DNA of 50,351 bases from Desulfovibrio sp. (GCA_031260725.1 JAISKZ010000007.1:1-50351), one strand, 5' to 3'; positions 9,501 through 21,239 are shown, numbered from the stretch's first letter. The notes: generated by a model from the letters alone, not told the origin. Translations and numbers: made by a program.

Positions 9501-9803
9501 ATGAAAAGAATGCGCAGGCTTTGGTTATGGATTACGGGTTGCGCGCTGCTGTTGCCCGTGCTCATGCCTTCAATCGTCCTCGCGGCGGAGAAAAAGGCCG
9601 ATGTGGTTATTGTGGCCGATACGCGCCAAGTGGACGGCATTTTGTATACGTGGGCGGAAATGTACAACGAAAGCCATTTATTTTTTGCTGTGGTAACCAT
9701 GATCAGCATTCCCCTTCTTGGCGTCGTCCTTGGCTTTATAGCTGACTTTTTCATGACCAAGATCGGCATTGATCTCGAACACCGCGAACTGGCGGAAAAA
9801 TAA
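9501..9803 (+). CDS. Small membrane protein, first gene of the exporter operon
   Basis: ATG at 9501 with GGAGGG RBS; signal/TM segment at the N-terminus and a second TM near the C-terminus. Confidence 0.75.
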   Translation: MKRMRRLWLWITGCALLLPVLMPSIVLAAEKKADVVIVADTRQVDGILYTWAEMYNESHLFFAVVTMISIPLLGVVLGFIADFFMTKIGIDLEHRELAEK

Positions 9804-9822
9804 TCCGGAAAAGGAGATACTC

Positions 9823-10884
9823 ATGGAATGGCTTTATATGTTGATGCCCATTTCCGGCGTAAATATTTTCTGGCCCGGTTTGATTATTCTCGGGCTGGGC
9901 GTCGGAATTATCGGCGGTTTCTTTGGTTTGGGCGGCGCGTGGATGGTAACTCCGGGTCTTAACATTCTCGGCTTTCCAATGGCCTTTGCTATCGGCACGG
10001 ACGTGGCGCAAATGGCCGGCAAGTCTCTGATTTCAACCATGCGTCACGGCAAATTCGGCAATGTTGACTATCTGCTTGGCCTGGTCATGCTTATGGGCAC
10101 CGTTGTGGGCGTGGAAATAGGCGCGCAGATGGTCATGTGGCTTGAACGCATCGGGCAGGTGGACAAAGTGGTACGCTGGCTCTATGTGGTGCTGCTGATC
10201 CTTCTCGCCTGGCTGGTCTTTCACGATGTGGCCAAGCGCAAGCAAAAGGAACGCGAGGCAAAGGCAAAAAATCAGGATCTGGATCAGAGCGCCACGGGCC
10301 TTGATTGGGCCTCCAAGCTTCAGGCCATCCACATTCCGCCCATGGTTCACTTCAAACGGGCCGGCGTGACCTGCTCGTTCTGGCTGCCGATTACTGTAAG
10401 TCTCTTCACAGGCTGGCTGGCCGGCATTCTTGGCATCGGTGGAGGTCTTATCCGTATGCCAGCTCTGGTCTATCTGATAGGCTGCCCCACGCACCTCGCC
10501 GTGGGAACAGACCTTTTTGAAGTGGCCATTTCCGGCCTCTACGGCGCCGCTTCTTACACCTATAAGGGCCGCACCGAGCTTGTCGCGGCCATTATCATGC
10601 TGTGCGGCGCCGCCATCGGCGCACAAATCGGCGTTGTCGCCACAAAATACGTCAAGGGTTACGGCATACGCATCGTCTTCGGCCTCGCTGTGCTGGGCTG
10701 CCTGATGTCTGTTTTGCTCAAACTGCTTCAAGCTGAATTGCCTTCATTCGCAGGTCTGCTCGGCACGCTGGCTACCATTGAGGTGCTGGCCTTTGTGAGC
10801 GCCATTTCCATCTACATCGCCGCCCGTATGGTTCAGGGCGCCAAGGCTGAACTCGCCGCCAAGCGACAGAAAGCCGGCAACTAG
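9823..10884 (+). CDS. TauE/SafE-family sulfite/anion exporter
   Basis: Repeated G-rich TM motifs (GVGIIGGFFGLGGAWMVTPGL.., GWLAGILGIGGGLIRMPALVYLIGCPTHLAVGTDLFEV); AAGGAG RBS. Confidence 0.88.
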   Translation: MEWLYMLMPISGVNIFWPGLIILGLGVGIIGGFFGLGGAWMVTPGLNILGFPMAFAIGTDVAQMAGKSLISTMRHGKFGNVDYLLGLVMLMGTVVGVEIGAQMVMWLERIGQVDKVVRWLYVVLLILLAWLVFHDVAKRKQKEREAKAKNQDLDQSATGLDWASKLQAIHIPPMVHFKRAGVTCSFWLPITVSLFTGWLAGILGIGGGLIRMPALVYLIGCPTHLAVGTDLFEVAISGLYGAASYTYKGRTELVAAIIMLCGAAIGAQIGVVATKYVKGYGIRIVFGLAVLGCLMSVLLKLLQAELPSFAGLLGTLATIEVLAFVSAISIYIAARMVQGAKAELAAKRQKAGN

Positions 10885-10897
10885 GAGGAGACAAGCC

Positions 10898-11476
10898 ATG
10901 AAAATACGTACATTGCTGATATCGGTCCTGGCCCTCTCCTTTGCCCTTGCGGCCTGTGATTTTAACAGCGGCGTGGAACAAGGGCGCGCGGTGGCTTTTG
11001 ACCCCGCAACAAAAACAATGACCATTGTGGTGGACGCAAACCGCAACAGCGCCAATCCCAGCTATACCGGCGCGGTCATCACCTACAAGCTGCCTGTCGA
11101 AGCAAAGGAAATGGGGCCCAAACCCTTAGTGGGCGGCCTTCTGAAGATCAATCTGGACAAGTCGTTGGTAATTTTTGACCCGGTTTTCAATGCCCCGAAA
11201 GAAATAGCTGTGGAATTCACAGATGTGGAAAAGAACATCGATTCCAAGCACCCCAAAGTGGCAGGCAAGACTTTTCCGCTGATAGACGAGGAAAAGGAGA
11301 GAGTCACCATCTATTCGTCTGATTTAAAAGCGCTTATAACCTTTAAACCCCAGCGGCTTCTGTCGCCGGATGTCTGGGCGGACGGAGATATAATGCGCGT
11401 CGCCTTTCGTAACGACGACAAAATACAGGCCATACGCGTGATGAACGTTTCAAAAACAGATATCTTCAAGAGATAG
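10898..11476 (+). CDS. Lipoprotein (possibly DUF4881-like)
   Basis: Signal peptide with lipobox ALAAC; RBS AGGAGGAG; follows the exporter gene by 13 bp. Confidence 0.7.
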   Translation: MKIRTLLISVLALSFALAACDFNSGVEQGRAVAFDPATKTMTIVVDANRNSANPSYTGAVITYKLPVEAKEMGPKPLVGGLLKINLDKSLVIFDPVFNAPKEIAVEFTDVEKNIDSKHPKVAGKTFPLIDEEKERVTIYSSDLKALITFKPQRLLSPDVWADGDIMRVAFRNDDKIQAIRVMNVSKTDIFKR

Positions 11477-11492
11477 CCTCTGTCGTTGTTGC

Positions 11493-11525
11493 CTGACCGG
11501 AGCGGGCCTTCTCTGCTCCGGTCAG
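11493..11525 (+). terminator. Strong hairpin after the exporter operon
   Basis: CTGACCGGAGC-GGGCCTTCTCT-GCTCCGGTCAG, 11-bp perfect stem, followed by a short T-rich stretch. Confidence 0.7.
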
Positions 11526-11565
11526 ATTGCTTTTGCGCTCCCGTAGAATATTCGGAGACACTCCC

Positions 11566-11874
11566 ATGAACAGCTACAAACAATCTCTCTATACCTGGCT
11601 CATTCGCATCGTCGCCAATCTGCTCATGTTCGCCGCAGTATTTGTCAGCATGCATCAGGCCGCACGCGGGGTATGGTCGGCAGATATCGCCTTTTGCATA
11701 TGGTTTTTCAGCATCACCATACCGCTGTGGATCACCGCCTTTTTTTTGACGCGTCTTGTTAAGAAACGCTTCCCCGCAGAGCAGGAAAGTCTTGTTAAGC
11801 TGCCGAAGCAGGGGCCGAGCCTTGTGCGTTGGAGAGTGCTTAAATCCTCACGGACTCAGGTTCTCGCGCGCTGA
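11566..11874 (+). CDS. Small two-TM membrane protein
   Basis: ATG at 11566 with GGAG upstream; two hydrophobic segments. Confidence 0.6.
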   Translation: MNSYKQSLYTWLIRIVANLLMFAAVFVSMHQAARGVWSADIAFCIWFFSITIPLWITAFFLTRLVKKRFPAEQESLVKLPKQGPSLVRWRVLKSSRTQVLAR

Positions 11875-11984
11875 CACTGGAACAGCGCAAACCACTCCTT
11901 TCTCCACGCACAAACTCCCCGTATCCAGATTGTCCCGCATCATCTTTTGTTTGTCCCCGCGCGAAGGGGGACGTATATTGCAGC

Positions 11985-12815
11985 ATGGCTGTATGTTCCG
12001 ACAATACTCTTTGGCAAACCTGCCAGGCAATCCGCAAGCGACAGCGTTTTTTCGGACGGATCAGCGCTGTTTTTATCGCAGCAACACTGTTTTGCCTTGC
12101 TGACGGCCTGTATTCTTCCGTACGCGTCGGCTCTGACGTTCTAGAACTTCTGCCTGGACAGAGCCTTATGTTTTCCGGCCCGTCGCCGTATAAAAATCCG
12201 CTCAACAGTGATGTGCAGGTTCGCATCACGCCGGAAGATTCTTCGTTGCGTTTTGTTCTGGACGGTTTTTTTGCCAGTTACTGGTTCGGCAGCGCTATGT
12301 GGCGCGGCTCTGTTCAGGTAGATGCCACGGCTCTGCCGGGTCAGCATGATTTGCTTATCCACTTCAGGGGGGCGTCCCCGAAAAGTGCACAAAAATTTAT
12401 GGTCATCGTATGGGAGGACAAGGCGGCGCAACGTGCGGGCGCGGCGTCTGTAACGCAGCGTCTGACAGGCGTCAAGCCTGTTTTGCCCGGCGTCTTCTGC
12501 GGCGTAGTGGCCCTTGCTTTTTGTACTCTCACCTATATATGGGGCAGGTTTTATTTCAACATGCTGGCAAAACTGGGTTTTTCTGAAATTTTACGCGTCG
12601 TTCAGGCTGTTGACGGATGGCGTGTCTTTTGTCTCAGTTACGGTCGGGCAGTGCCGCGTGAAGGAGCATTGCGCAGAGTGCTCACGATGAACAGCCGGCC
12701 AGTGGGCGAAGCCAAAGTAATCACGTTCCACAAAGAGACGCTTGAACTCAGTCTTCCGCCGGACGCCAAGGTCAGTATCGGACATATTGTGGAACTGTGG
12801 CCCGCAAACCCATAA
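11985..12815 (+). CDS. Conserved hypothetical membrane protein
   Basis: 276 aa; N-terminal TM and an internal TM (VLPGVFCGVVALAFCTLTYIWG). Confidence 0.6.
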   Translation: MAVCSDNTLWQTCQAIRKRQRFFGRISAVFIAATLFCLADGLYSSVRVGSDVLELLPGQSLMFSGPSPYKNPLNSDVQVRITPEDSSLRFVLDGFFASYWFGSAMWRGSVQVDATALPGQHDLLIHFRGASPKSAQKFMVIVWEDKAAQRAGAASVTQRLTGVKPVLPGVFCGVVALAFCTLTYIWGRFYFNMLAKLGFSEILRVVQAVDGWRVFCLSYGRAVPREGALRRVLTMNSRPVGEAKVITFHKETLELSLPPDAKVSIGHIVELWPANP

Positions 12816-12890
12816 AACCCGGATCAGCGGCCTTGTTTTACAACAAAATATAACTCATCTATTCTGTTGCCATAACTTGCTGAGGATCAC

Positions 12891-14231
12891 ATGCCCCATA
12901 CTCTTGAATGGTCCCAGGCATACACGCATCGTCTGTCCAAAAATGACGCGCGCGCCGTTGCGGCCCGTCAGGCAGACTTGTCACAACGTCTTGCCTATGA
13001 AACGGCTGCCGGCGAATTGCCATTTCTGACAATGCCTTATCGGGAAAAACTCGTTGCCGAATTGCCTTTTTTGCTCCCCCGTCTGAAAATCTGCAAGCAT
13101 ATGCTCGTTCTGGGCATAGGAGGTTCGGCACTTGGCGCGCGGGCCATACAACGCGCCTTTGCTCCGGGGCAGGACGGCCCGGAGCATCAGGGCCCGTGGC
13201 TGTGGATTGCCGATAATGTCTGCGCGCAGACTTTTGACGCATGGCTCAGCAAACTCAACCCGGCGGAAACAGTGGTGGTGTGCATCAGCAAATCCGGAGG
13301 CACCATTGAGACACTGGCGCAATATTTTCTTGCCTGCGACTGGCTTAAGGCATCTCTCGGTCAGAACTGGACGCAAAGGATGATCGTAATCACCGATAAA
13401 ACAAAGGGCTATCTGCGCGAAGAAGCGCTACGCCACGCCCTGATATCTCTGGAAGTGCCGCATTGTCTGGGGGGGCGTTACTCTGCCCTCTCCGCGGTTG
13501 GTCTTTTACCTGCGGCTTTTCTCGGCATTGACTGGCAGTCTCTGCTGGACGGAGCGGCTGATGTGGCCCGCCCGCTCACGCAAAATCCGTCAAGCATCGG
13601 CTCACACCCTGCTTTTTCTCTTGCCTGCTGGGCCCATGAGCTGGAAGTTCACCAATACTCACAGCTTATTTTCTTCTGTTACATACCCACATGGACCGCA
13701 TATGGTCTGTGGTTCGCGCAACTCTGGGCGGAAAGCCTCGGCAAAAAAAGTATGGGGACCATGCCTGTTCCGGCAACAGGCGTGACTGACCAGCACTCAG
13801 TTAACCAGATGTTTCTGGATGGCCCGCGCAACAAGGGGTGCCTTTTTTTGACAAGCCGCGCTCAAGCCGCCGGCAGAAATTTCGGCCAGGATCTCCCAAA
13901 ACAGTGGGCCTGGCTGCGCGGCAAGCCTTTCGGCAGCCTGCTCGAAGCGGAATCTCTCGGTACGCGTATGGCTCTCTCTGAAAGCGGCGTACCGCTTGTC
14001 CATCTGGAAATGCATGATACAAGTCCGAGGGCAGCCGGCGCGCTTATGATGCTTCTGGAAGCTGCAACTCTTTTTACCGGATGGCTCATGGACATCAACC
14101 CCCTTGATCAGCCAGCGGTGGAACTCGGTAAACGCCTTGCAAACGCCCGGCTTGGCGCAGCCGGATACCCGCAGGAAAAAGCCGATCTGTCCGCCTTTCT
14201 GTCTGCAGCAAAAAAAGAACAGCATTTTTAG
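12891..14231 (+). CDS. pgi: Glucose-6-phosphate isomerase
   Basis: HMLVLGIGGSALGARAIQ, CISKSGGTIETL, QWAWLRGKPFGSLLEAE motifs. Confidence 0.92.
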   Translation: MPHTLEWSQAYTHRLSKNDARAVAARQADLSQRLAYETAAGELPFLTMPYREKLVAELPFLLPRLKICKHMLVLGIGGSALGARAIQRAFAPGQDGPEHQGPWLWIADNVCAQTFDAWLSKLNPAETVVVCISKSGGTIETLAQYFLACDWLKASLGQNWTQRMIVITDKTKGYLREEALRHALISLEVPHCLGGRYSALSAVGLLPAAFLGIDWQSLLDGAADVARPLTQNPSSIGSHPAFSLACWAHELEVHQYSQLIFFCYIPTWTAYGLWFAQLWAESLGKKSMGTMPVPATGVTDQHSVNQMFLDGPRNKGCLFLTSRAQAAGRNFGQDLPKQWAWLRGKPFGSLLEAESLGTRMALSESGVPLVHLEMHDTSPRAAGALMMLLEAATLFTGWLMDINPLDQPAVELGKRLANARLGAAGYPQEKADLSAFLSAAKKEQHF

Positions 14232-14234
14232 TCC

Positions 14235-15743
14235 ATGATCGTTAAAAACAAATCGGCCATGGAAGAGATATCCCTCGACCGGATGGAACTTCATCAAGGC
14301 GCAGCAAGCATGCTTGTTGACACAGGTAAAGATTTGGCCTTGAGCTATGCCCGCAGCCTTTCGTGGTTCTCCCTGCTGGTTATTTTGCTGACAACCCTTG
14401 GACTTTCCTTTTTTATTTCTAATTCGGCACGCGAAACACTGCTGACGCGCCAGGAAGATTTTGTCCGTTATCTGGTCGTTAACCTCAATCATCAGATGTT
14501 CCGACGTTTCATCCTGCCCACTGTTTTGGCGCACGGGCACATTGCGCTACGCCAGCCGGAACAGTACGAGCGTCTCGACAAGGTTGTACAATCCGTCATC
14601 CAGGGCTTGCCGGTAAAACGACTGCGCATCTATGATTTTACATACCGCGTGGCCTATTCTTCTGATGCGGAAGAACTGGGCAGAATCGGACTTGCGCCGT
14701 CAAATCTTGATGCGGTTCTGGCGGGAAACACGCCCAAACCTCAAATTATTTCCGATATTCCGGCGTGGCAGGCGCCGTTCAGGCTGCCGCTACGTGAAGA
14801 CGCCTTTGTGCTGCGTGCGCTTTATCCGTTACGCGGTGAACTGGATGAAGGCCGTCAAACGCCGGTCATGGGCGCACTGGAACTGACACAGGACATTACC
14901 GGAGACTATGAACAGGTACTGGCCTTTCAGGGCATTATTGTGGTTATGTGTCTGCTCTCCTCGGTAGTGCTGTTTACACTGCTGCTCATGTTGATACACC
15001 GTGCCGAACGGGTACTGGCCGACCGAATGCAGAAAAACCGACTGCTCGAAATTGAACTGCACAGCAATGAAAAACTGGCAAGCATGGGCAGGGTGATAGC
15101 CAGCATAGCCCACGAAATACGCAACCCTCTGGGCATCATCCGCTCAAGCGCAGAACTTCTGCAAAACCGCATGGATAAGACCGACGCGGCCACTACGCGC
15201 ATTCTGAGGGCGATCTATGACGAGTCCCTGCGCCTGTCCCAAACAGTCAACGACTTTCTGGACTACGCCAGACCGCGCCGCCCCAAACAGGATATGGTGG
15301 ACGTCAATCTGGTTTTGGATCAACTTCTGGCTTTTCTGGAAGGAGAACTGGGCCACCACGGCGTGACGCTGGAACGCGCTGTAGCGCCGGCGCTTTTTGT
15401 GCGTGGCGACAAAGATTTACTGTACAGGGCCTTTTACAACATACTGGTTAATGGCCAGCAGGCCATAGACGGGCTGGGCTTTCTGCGCATCACGGCCGAT
15501 CTGGACAACCTGGGCCGCGTCCGTCTGGAATTTCTGGATTCCGGGCCAGGCTTTGACCCTGCGGCGCTGCCACAACTGCTTGACCCCTTCTTTACTACCA
15601 AGGCCGCGGGCACCGGCCTTGGCCTGCCTATTGTACAGTCCATTATCCTCAGCCACGGCGGATTGATTGAACTGGAAAACGGGCCTGTCGGCGGGGCTCT
15701 GGTACGCGTGCTTTTGCCGTACGCGCCACCGACGGCAGCGTAG
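14235..15743 (+). CDS. Sensor histidine kinase (no adjacent response regulator)
   Basis: Two TM segments, H-box IASIAHEIRNPLGIIRSSAELL, G-box GTGLGLPIVQSIILSHGG. Confidence 0.9.
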   Translation: MIVKNKSAMEEISLDRMELHQGAASMLVDTGKDLALSYARSLSWFSLLVILLTTLGLSFFISNSARETLLTRQEDFVRYLVVNLNHQMFRRFILPTVLAHGHIALRQPEQYERLDKVVQSVIQGLPVKRLRIYDFTYRVAYSSDAEELGRIGLAPSNLDAVLAGNTPKPQIISDIPAWQAPFRLPLREDAFVLRALYPLRGELDEGRQTPVMGALELTQDITGDYEQVLAFQGIIVVMCLLSSVVLFTLLLMLIHRAERVLADRMQKNRLLEIELHSNEKLASMGRVIASIAHEIRNPLGIIRSSAELLQNRMDKTDAATTRILRAIYDESLRLSQTVNDFLDYARPRRPKQDMVDVNLVLDQLLAFLEGELGHHGVTLERAVAPALFVRGDKDLLYRAFYNILVNGQQAIDGLGFLRITADLDNLGRVRLEFLDSGPGFDPAALPQLLDPFFTTKAAGTGLGLPIVQSIILSHGGLIELENGPVGGALVRVLLPYAPPTAA

Positions 15744-15856
15744 CAGTTAGCAGATGGGTCAGGCCGATGACGAACCCGCTTCGAGCTTGCCTGGCGCGCG
15801 GCAATACGGCATACTCTGTCTTAAGGCAAGGTATTCAGACAGACGCGGGGTTGGGC

Positions 15857-16657
15857 ATGCGGCCGGAACTTTTGCTTCTTGACATAGGCAATACATCCAT
15901 CAAGGTTGGACTTGCCGACAAAAGCCGTGTGCTGACTTCGTACAGTCTGCGTACCGACACAGGGCAGACGGCTGACAGTCTGGGCCTGACCCTCCTTTCT
16001 GTGCTGCGTCACGCTGAAGTGGCCGCTTCCGGAATTCAGGTCTGCGTGGCGTCGTCTGTCGTGCCGGGTTTTGACCCGTTGTTGCGCGAGGCGGTAGCCC
16101 GATATGTAAAATGTCCCTTGTACAGTGCGCTGAAAGATATGCCTGTTCCTCTGGAAAACCGCTACAAGCGGCCTGCGGAGGTCGGGGCGGACAGATTGGT
16201 GGGCGCGTATGCCGCGCGCAGGCTTTGCCCTGACGCGCCGTCTTTTGTTGTTGTGGATTTCGGCACGGCCGTCACTTTTGACTGCGTGCGCGGTCATGAG
16301 TATCTGGGGGGGCTGATTTTCCCCGGGCCGCTCACGGCAATGAGCGCGTTGGCGCGTGAAACGTCCAAATTGCCCAGAGTCAATCTGGATATCAGCGCCA
16401 AAGAGCCGGCCCCCGGCCGGGACACGGAAACAAGCATTCGCCATGGGCTGGTGTTCGGTTTCGTCTGTATGGTGGAGGGTTTGACGCGGCGGCTTGTACA
16501 ACAACTGCAAGAACCCTGTCCGGTGCTTGGCACGGGAGGTTTTGTTGCCGCCATCGCACGCCTGAGTCCCGTTTTTGATCAGGTGCTGCCCGATCTTGTC
16601 CTGGAGGGTCTGCGGCGTCTTTATTACGAATCGTCAAATGTTTTGCCAAAGCGATAA
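15857..16657 (+). CDS. coaX: Type III pantothenate kinase
   Basis: LLLLDIGNTSIKVGL, GADRLVGAYAA, VVVDFGTAVTFD motifs. Confidence 0.9.
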   Translation: MRPELLLLDIGNTSIKVGLADKSRVLTSYSLRTDTGQTADSLGLTLLSVLRHAEVAASGIQVCVASSVVPGFDPLLREAVARYVKCPLYSALKDMPVPLENRYKRPAEVGADRLVGAYAARRLCPDAPSFVVVDFGTAVTFDCVRGHEYLGGLIFPGPLTAMSALARETSKLPRVNLDISAKEPAPGRDTETSIRHGLVFGFVCMVEGLTRRLVQQLQEPCPVLGTGGFVAAIARLSPVFDQVLPDLVLEGLRRLYYESSNVLPKR

Positions 16658-18019
<1,362 letters not shown>

Positions 18020-18030
18020 AACGACATTGA

Positions 18031-18885
18031 ATGATTTTGATTGACGGTAAAAAAATCGCATTTGCACTGCGTGAGGAACTTGCGGCACAGGTGGCGGTCG
18101 GCGTGGCCGACGGCCACCGGCCACCGGGGCTGGCCGTTATTCTTGTTGGCGAGGACGCTGCTTCGCAGGTGTATGTGAGTAACAAGGAGCGGGCCTGCAT
18201 TGCGGTCGGCATTGTTTCCTTTGCCTTTCACCTGCCTGCGGCGACAGGTCAGGACGAACTGCTGGCCCTGATAGCCGAATGCAACGCTCGTCCGAATGTG
18301 GACGGCATTCTACTGCAGCTGCCGCTGCCTCCGCACCTTGACGCGCAAGCCTGTTTGCTGGCTATTGATCCGGCAAAGGATGTAGACGGCTTTCACCCGC
18401 AAAATGTGGGGCGTCTTTCCATAGGGTTGCCGGGCTTCGCGCCCTGCACTCCCGCCGGTGTTATGGAACTGTTGAAGCGTTATGACCTTTCCCCCGTCGG
18501 CAAAAAGGCGGTGGTTGTGGGCAGATCTAATATTGTGGGCAAACCGCTTGCCATGCTGCTGGCGAGGCCGGGCGCTTACTCAGACGCCACAGTGACGCTG
18601 TGCCATTCACGCACGGCGGATATTGCGGGCGAATGCCGCACCGCGGAATTTTTGTTTCTCGCTGTGGGGCGTCCGGGTTTTGTCACGGTTGACATGGTGC
18701 GTGAGGGCGCTGTGGTGATTGACGTGGGCATTAACCGTACGCCGCAAGGCTTGCGCGGCGATGCGGATTTTGAAAGCGTGAGCCGCAAGGCACGGGCCAT
18801 CACGCCTGTGCCCGGCGGCGTTGGCCCTATGACCATCGCCATGTTGTTGAAAAATACCGTCCAGGCTTGGCAGGAACGGGCATAA
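18031..18885 (+). CDS. folD: Methylenetetrahydrofolate dehydrogenase/cyclohydrolase
   Basis: VGEDAASQVYVSNKERAC, VDGILLQLPLPPHLD, VVGRSNIVGKPLAMLL, PVPGGVGPMTIAMLL. Confidence 0.96.
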   Translation: MILIDGKKIAFALREELAAQVAVGVADGHRPPGLAVILVGEDAASQVYVSNKERACIAVGIVSFAFHLPAATGQDELLALIAECNARPNVDGILLQLPLPPHLDAQACLLAIDPAKDVDGFHPQNVGRLSIGLPGFAPCTPAGVMELLKRYDLSPVGKKAVVVGRSNIVGKPLAMLLARPGAYSDATVTLCHSRTADIAGECRTAEFLFLAVGRPGFVTVDMVREGAVVIDVGINRTPQGLRGDADFESVSRKARAITPVPGGVGPMTIAMLLKNTVQAWQERA

Positions 18886-18896
18886 TTGAGGTTCTT

Positions 18897-19979
18897 ATGT
18901 ACAGAAATGCGAAAAATGTCGAGTATTACATGATCGGCAAGGGCGCGCTTTCTCAACTGGGGGATATTCTGGCGCCGTTGCGCGCGGTGGACAGAGACGC
19001 ACCGGCCCTGTTTTTTCTTGACCATTATTTTAAGGGGAAGGATCTCGCCGCCCGGCTGCCCGTGGAAAGCCGTGACATGATCCACTATGTGGATACCGGC
19101 GAGGAGCCGACAACGCAAAGCGTAGACGGATACACCGCCGATGCGGGGGCTTTTTTGAGCGGGCGCAAGCCTTGCGCCCTGCTGGCCTTTGGCGGCGGCT
19201 CCACATTGGACACCTGTAAATGCGTGGGCAATCTGCTGACAAATCCCGGCAAGGCCGAAGACTATCAGGGATGGGAGCTTGTCAAAAATCCCGCGCCGTA
19301 TAAAATCGCGGTTCCCACTCTTTCCGGAACCGGCTCTGAAACATCGCGTACAGGTATTGTGCGCAATAATGCAAAAAATCTGAAACTCGGCATGAACAGC
19401 GATTTTACCATGTTCGATCAGGTGCTGCTTGATCCTGATCTGACGGCGAGCGTGCCCAGAAATCAGTATTTTTATACAGGAATAGATACTTGGATGCATT
19501 GCTTTGAGAGTATTTCCGGTTCGTATCGCAACGTGGTTGTAGACGCACTGGCAGCCAAGTCCATGGATTTGTGCAAAAAGATTTTTCTTTCCGATGACAT
19601 GATGAGTGAGGAAAACCGCGAGACAATGATGATTGCCTCGTTTTTGGGCGGAATGGCTGCCGGTTTCGTTGGTACGGTCCACCCTGTTTCCGCGGGTTTG
19701 AGCATGGTGCTGCGTATGCCTCACGGCATTGCCAACTGTTATGCGCTTTCTGTGCAGGAAGACATTTATCCTGAAGAATACAGAGATATTATGGCAATGA
19801 TGTCACGTCAGGGCATTGATTTGCCAAAGGGCATCTGCCGTCATTTGAGTGGCGCGCAGTACGACGCCTTGTATGAAGCCAGCATTGTGCATGAAAAGCC
19901 TTTAGCAAACCGGCTTGGCCCTGATTTCAAAAAAATTCTGACCAAAGAAAACATCATCGAACGCTTCAAACGGATGTAG
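18897..19979 (+). CDS. Iron-containing alcohol dehydrogenase, KdnB-like (Kdo 8-oxidase-like)
   Basis: GGGSTLDTCKCVGNLLTNPG, PTLSGTGSETSRTGIV, metal-ligand region GFVGTVHPVSAGLSMVLRMPHGIANC; adjacent to a KdnA-like aminotransferase. Confidence 0.75.
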   Translation: MYRNAKNVEYYMIGKGALSQLGDILAPLRAVDRDAPALFFLDHYFKGKDLAARLPVESRDMIHYVDTGEEPTTQSVDGYTADAGAFLSGRKPCALLAFGGGSTLDTCKCVGNLLTNPGKAEDYQGWELVKNPAPYKIAVPTLSGTGSETSRTGIVRNNAKNLKLGMNSDFTMFDQVLLDPDLTASVPRNQYFYTGIDTWMHCFESISGSYRNVVVDALAAKSMDLCKKIFLSDDMMSEENRETMMIASFLGGMAAGFVGTVHPVSAGLSMVLRMPHGIANCYALSVQEDIYPEEYRDIMAMMSRQGIDLPKGICRHLSGAQYDALYEASIVHEKPLANRLGPDFKKILTKENIIERFKRM

Positions 19980-20039
19980 CAATAGAATTTGCCATAATTA
20001 TTGAACGCGTTTCAAGGGAATCTTTTCAAGGGATGTTTT

Positions 20040-21239
20040 GTGGAGACTAAAATCAATTTCAGCGGACGTTCCATCCGCTACACGGAAGAGGAAATCGCCG
20101 TGGTTGTGGAAGCCATGCGCTGTGCCGACCCATTGACGCAGGGTCGACACATGCGTGAGTTTGAACGTTGTTTTGCACACTACCAGAATGTTGCCGAAGG
20201 TTCCTGCTTCACTGTCATGAACGGCTGTTCCGCCCTGGAAATATCGGCCCAGCTCTGCCGCTTCAAGCCTGGCGATGAATTGGTTATTCCGGCGCATACT
20301 TTTACAGCTTCGGCTTACCCGTATGTGAAAAAAGGCGTCCGTCTTGTCTGGGCGGATGTGGACAGGCTCACGCGCGTCGTCACTGCGGAGAGCATTAAAA
20401 AAGCGCTGACGCCCAATACAAAAGCCGTGGTGGTTGTGCATCTGTACGGTTATATCGCAGACATGCCGGAAATAGCGGCTCTTTGTCGGGAACGCGGGCT
20501 TATTCTTATTGAAGACGCTGCTCAGGCTGTCGGCGCGGAAGTGGACGGCAAAAAGTCCGGCAGTTTTGGCGATATGGGCATATTTTCCTTTCATTCGCAC
20601 AAAAATCTTACTACGCTGGGCGAGGGGGGCATGCTGTATGTGCGTGATCCCGCGCTGGCGGCTGTGGTGCCGACGCTGCGTCACAACGGGCACTGCGACT
20701 ATGTTTTTGAGCGGCCGGACTACTGGAAGCCGGCCATGGGCAACGTGGACATCCCGACGCTGGACGGCGAGGCGCTGATGCCCCACAATTATTGTTTGGG
20801 CGAGGTGGAATGCGCCCTTGGCGTCAAATTGCTGGAGCGGATTGATCAGATAAATGACGAAAAACGGGCGAGAGCTCTGTATTTCATTGATGCTCTTACC
20901 GATTTTCAAGAGTTGGAATTCCACCGCGTGGATTCCCGCCGCCACAACTATCACCTGCTGGCGGCGCGTATGACAACAGGCCCGGATATGCGGGATCGCT
21001 TTATTCGCGCCATGGCTTTTGAAAAGGGAGTGAAATGCGTTGTACAGTACATCCCGCTGAACCGTTATGATTTTTACCGCCGTCTCGGCTACGGTGAAGC
21101 CTCCTGCCCGTGCGGCGACGATTTTTTTGACAGCATGGTGTCTTTCCCCTTCCAGCACTGGCTGAGCAATGAGGATATCAATTATATGCTGATGGCAACG
21201 CGTGAGGTGCTGTGCTCTTTGCGCGGGGCTGAAAAATAA
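20040..21239 (+). CDS. DegT/DnrJ/EryC1/StrS aminotransferase, KdnA-like
   Basis: GCSALEISAQL, HLYGYIADMPEI, IEDAAQAVGAE, PLP lysine motif FSFHSHKNLTTLGEGGML; GTG start after AAGGGA. Confidence 0.82.
   Translation: METKINFSGRSIRYTEEEIAVVVEAMRCADPLTQGRHMREFERCFAHYQNVAEGSCFTVMNGCSALEISAQLCRFKPGDELVIPAHTFTASAYPYVKKGVRLVWADVDRLTRVVTAESIKKALTPNTKAVVVVHLYGYIADMPEIAALCRERGLILIEDAAQAVGAEVDGKKSGSFGDMGIFSFHSHKNLTTLGEGGMLYVRDPALAAVVPTLRHNGHCDYVFERPDYWKPAMGNVDIPTLDGEALMPHNYCLGEVECALGVKLLERIDQINDEKRARALYFIDALTDFQELEFHRVDSRRHNYHLLAARMTTGPDMRDRFIRAMAFEKGVKCVVQYIPLNRYDFYRRLGYGEASCPCGDDFFDSMVSFPFQHWLSNEDINYMLMATREVLCSLRGAEK

Noticed and set aside
18576-19724. 382-aa minus-strand ORF
   Set aside because: Antisense across folD and the KdnB-like gene; composition is mirror-like.
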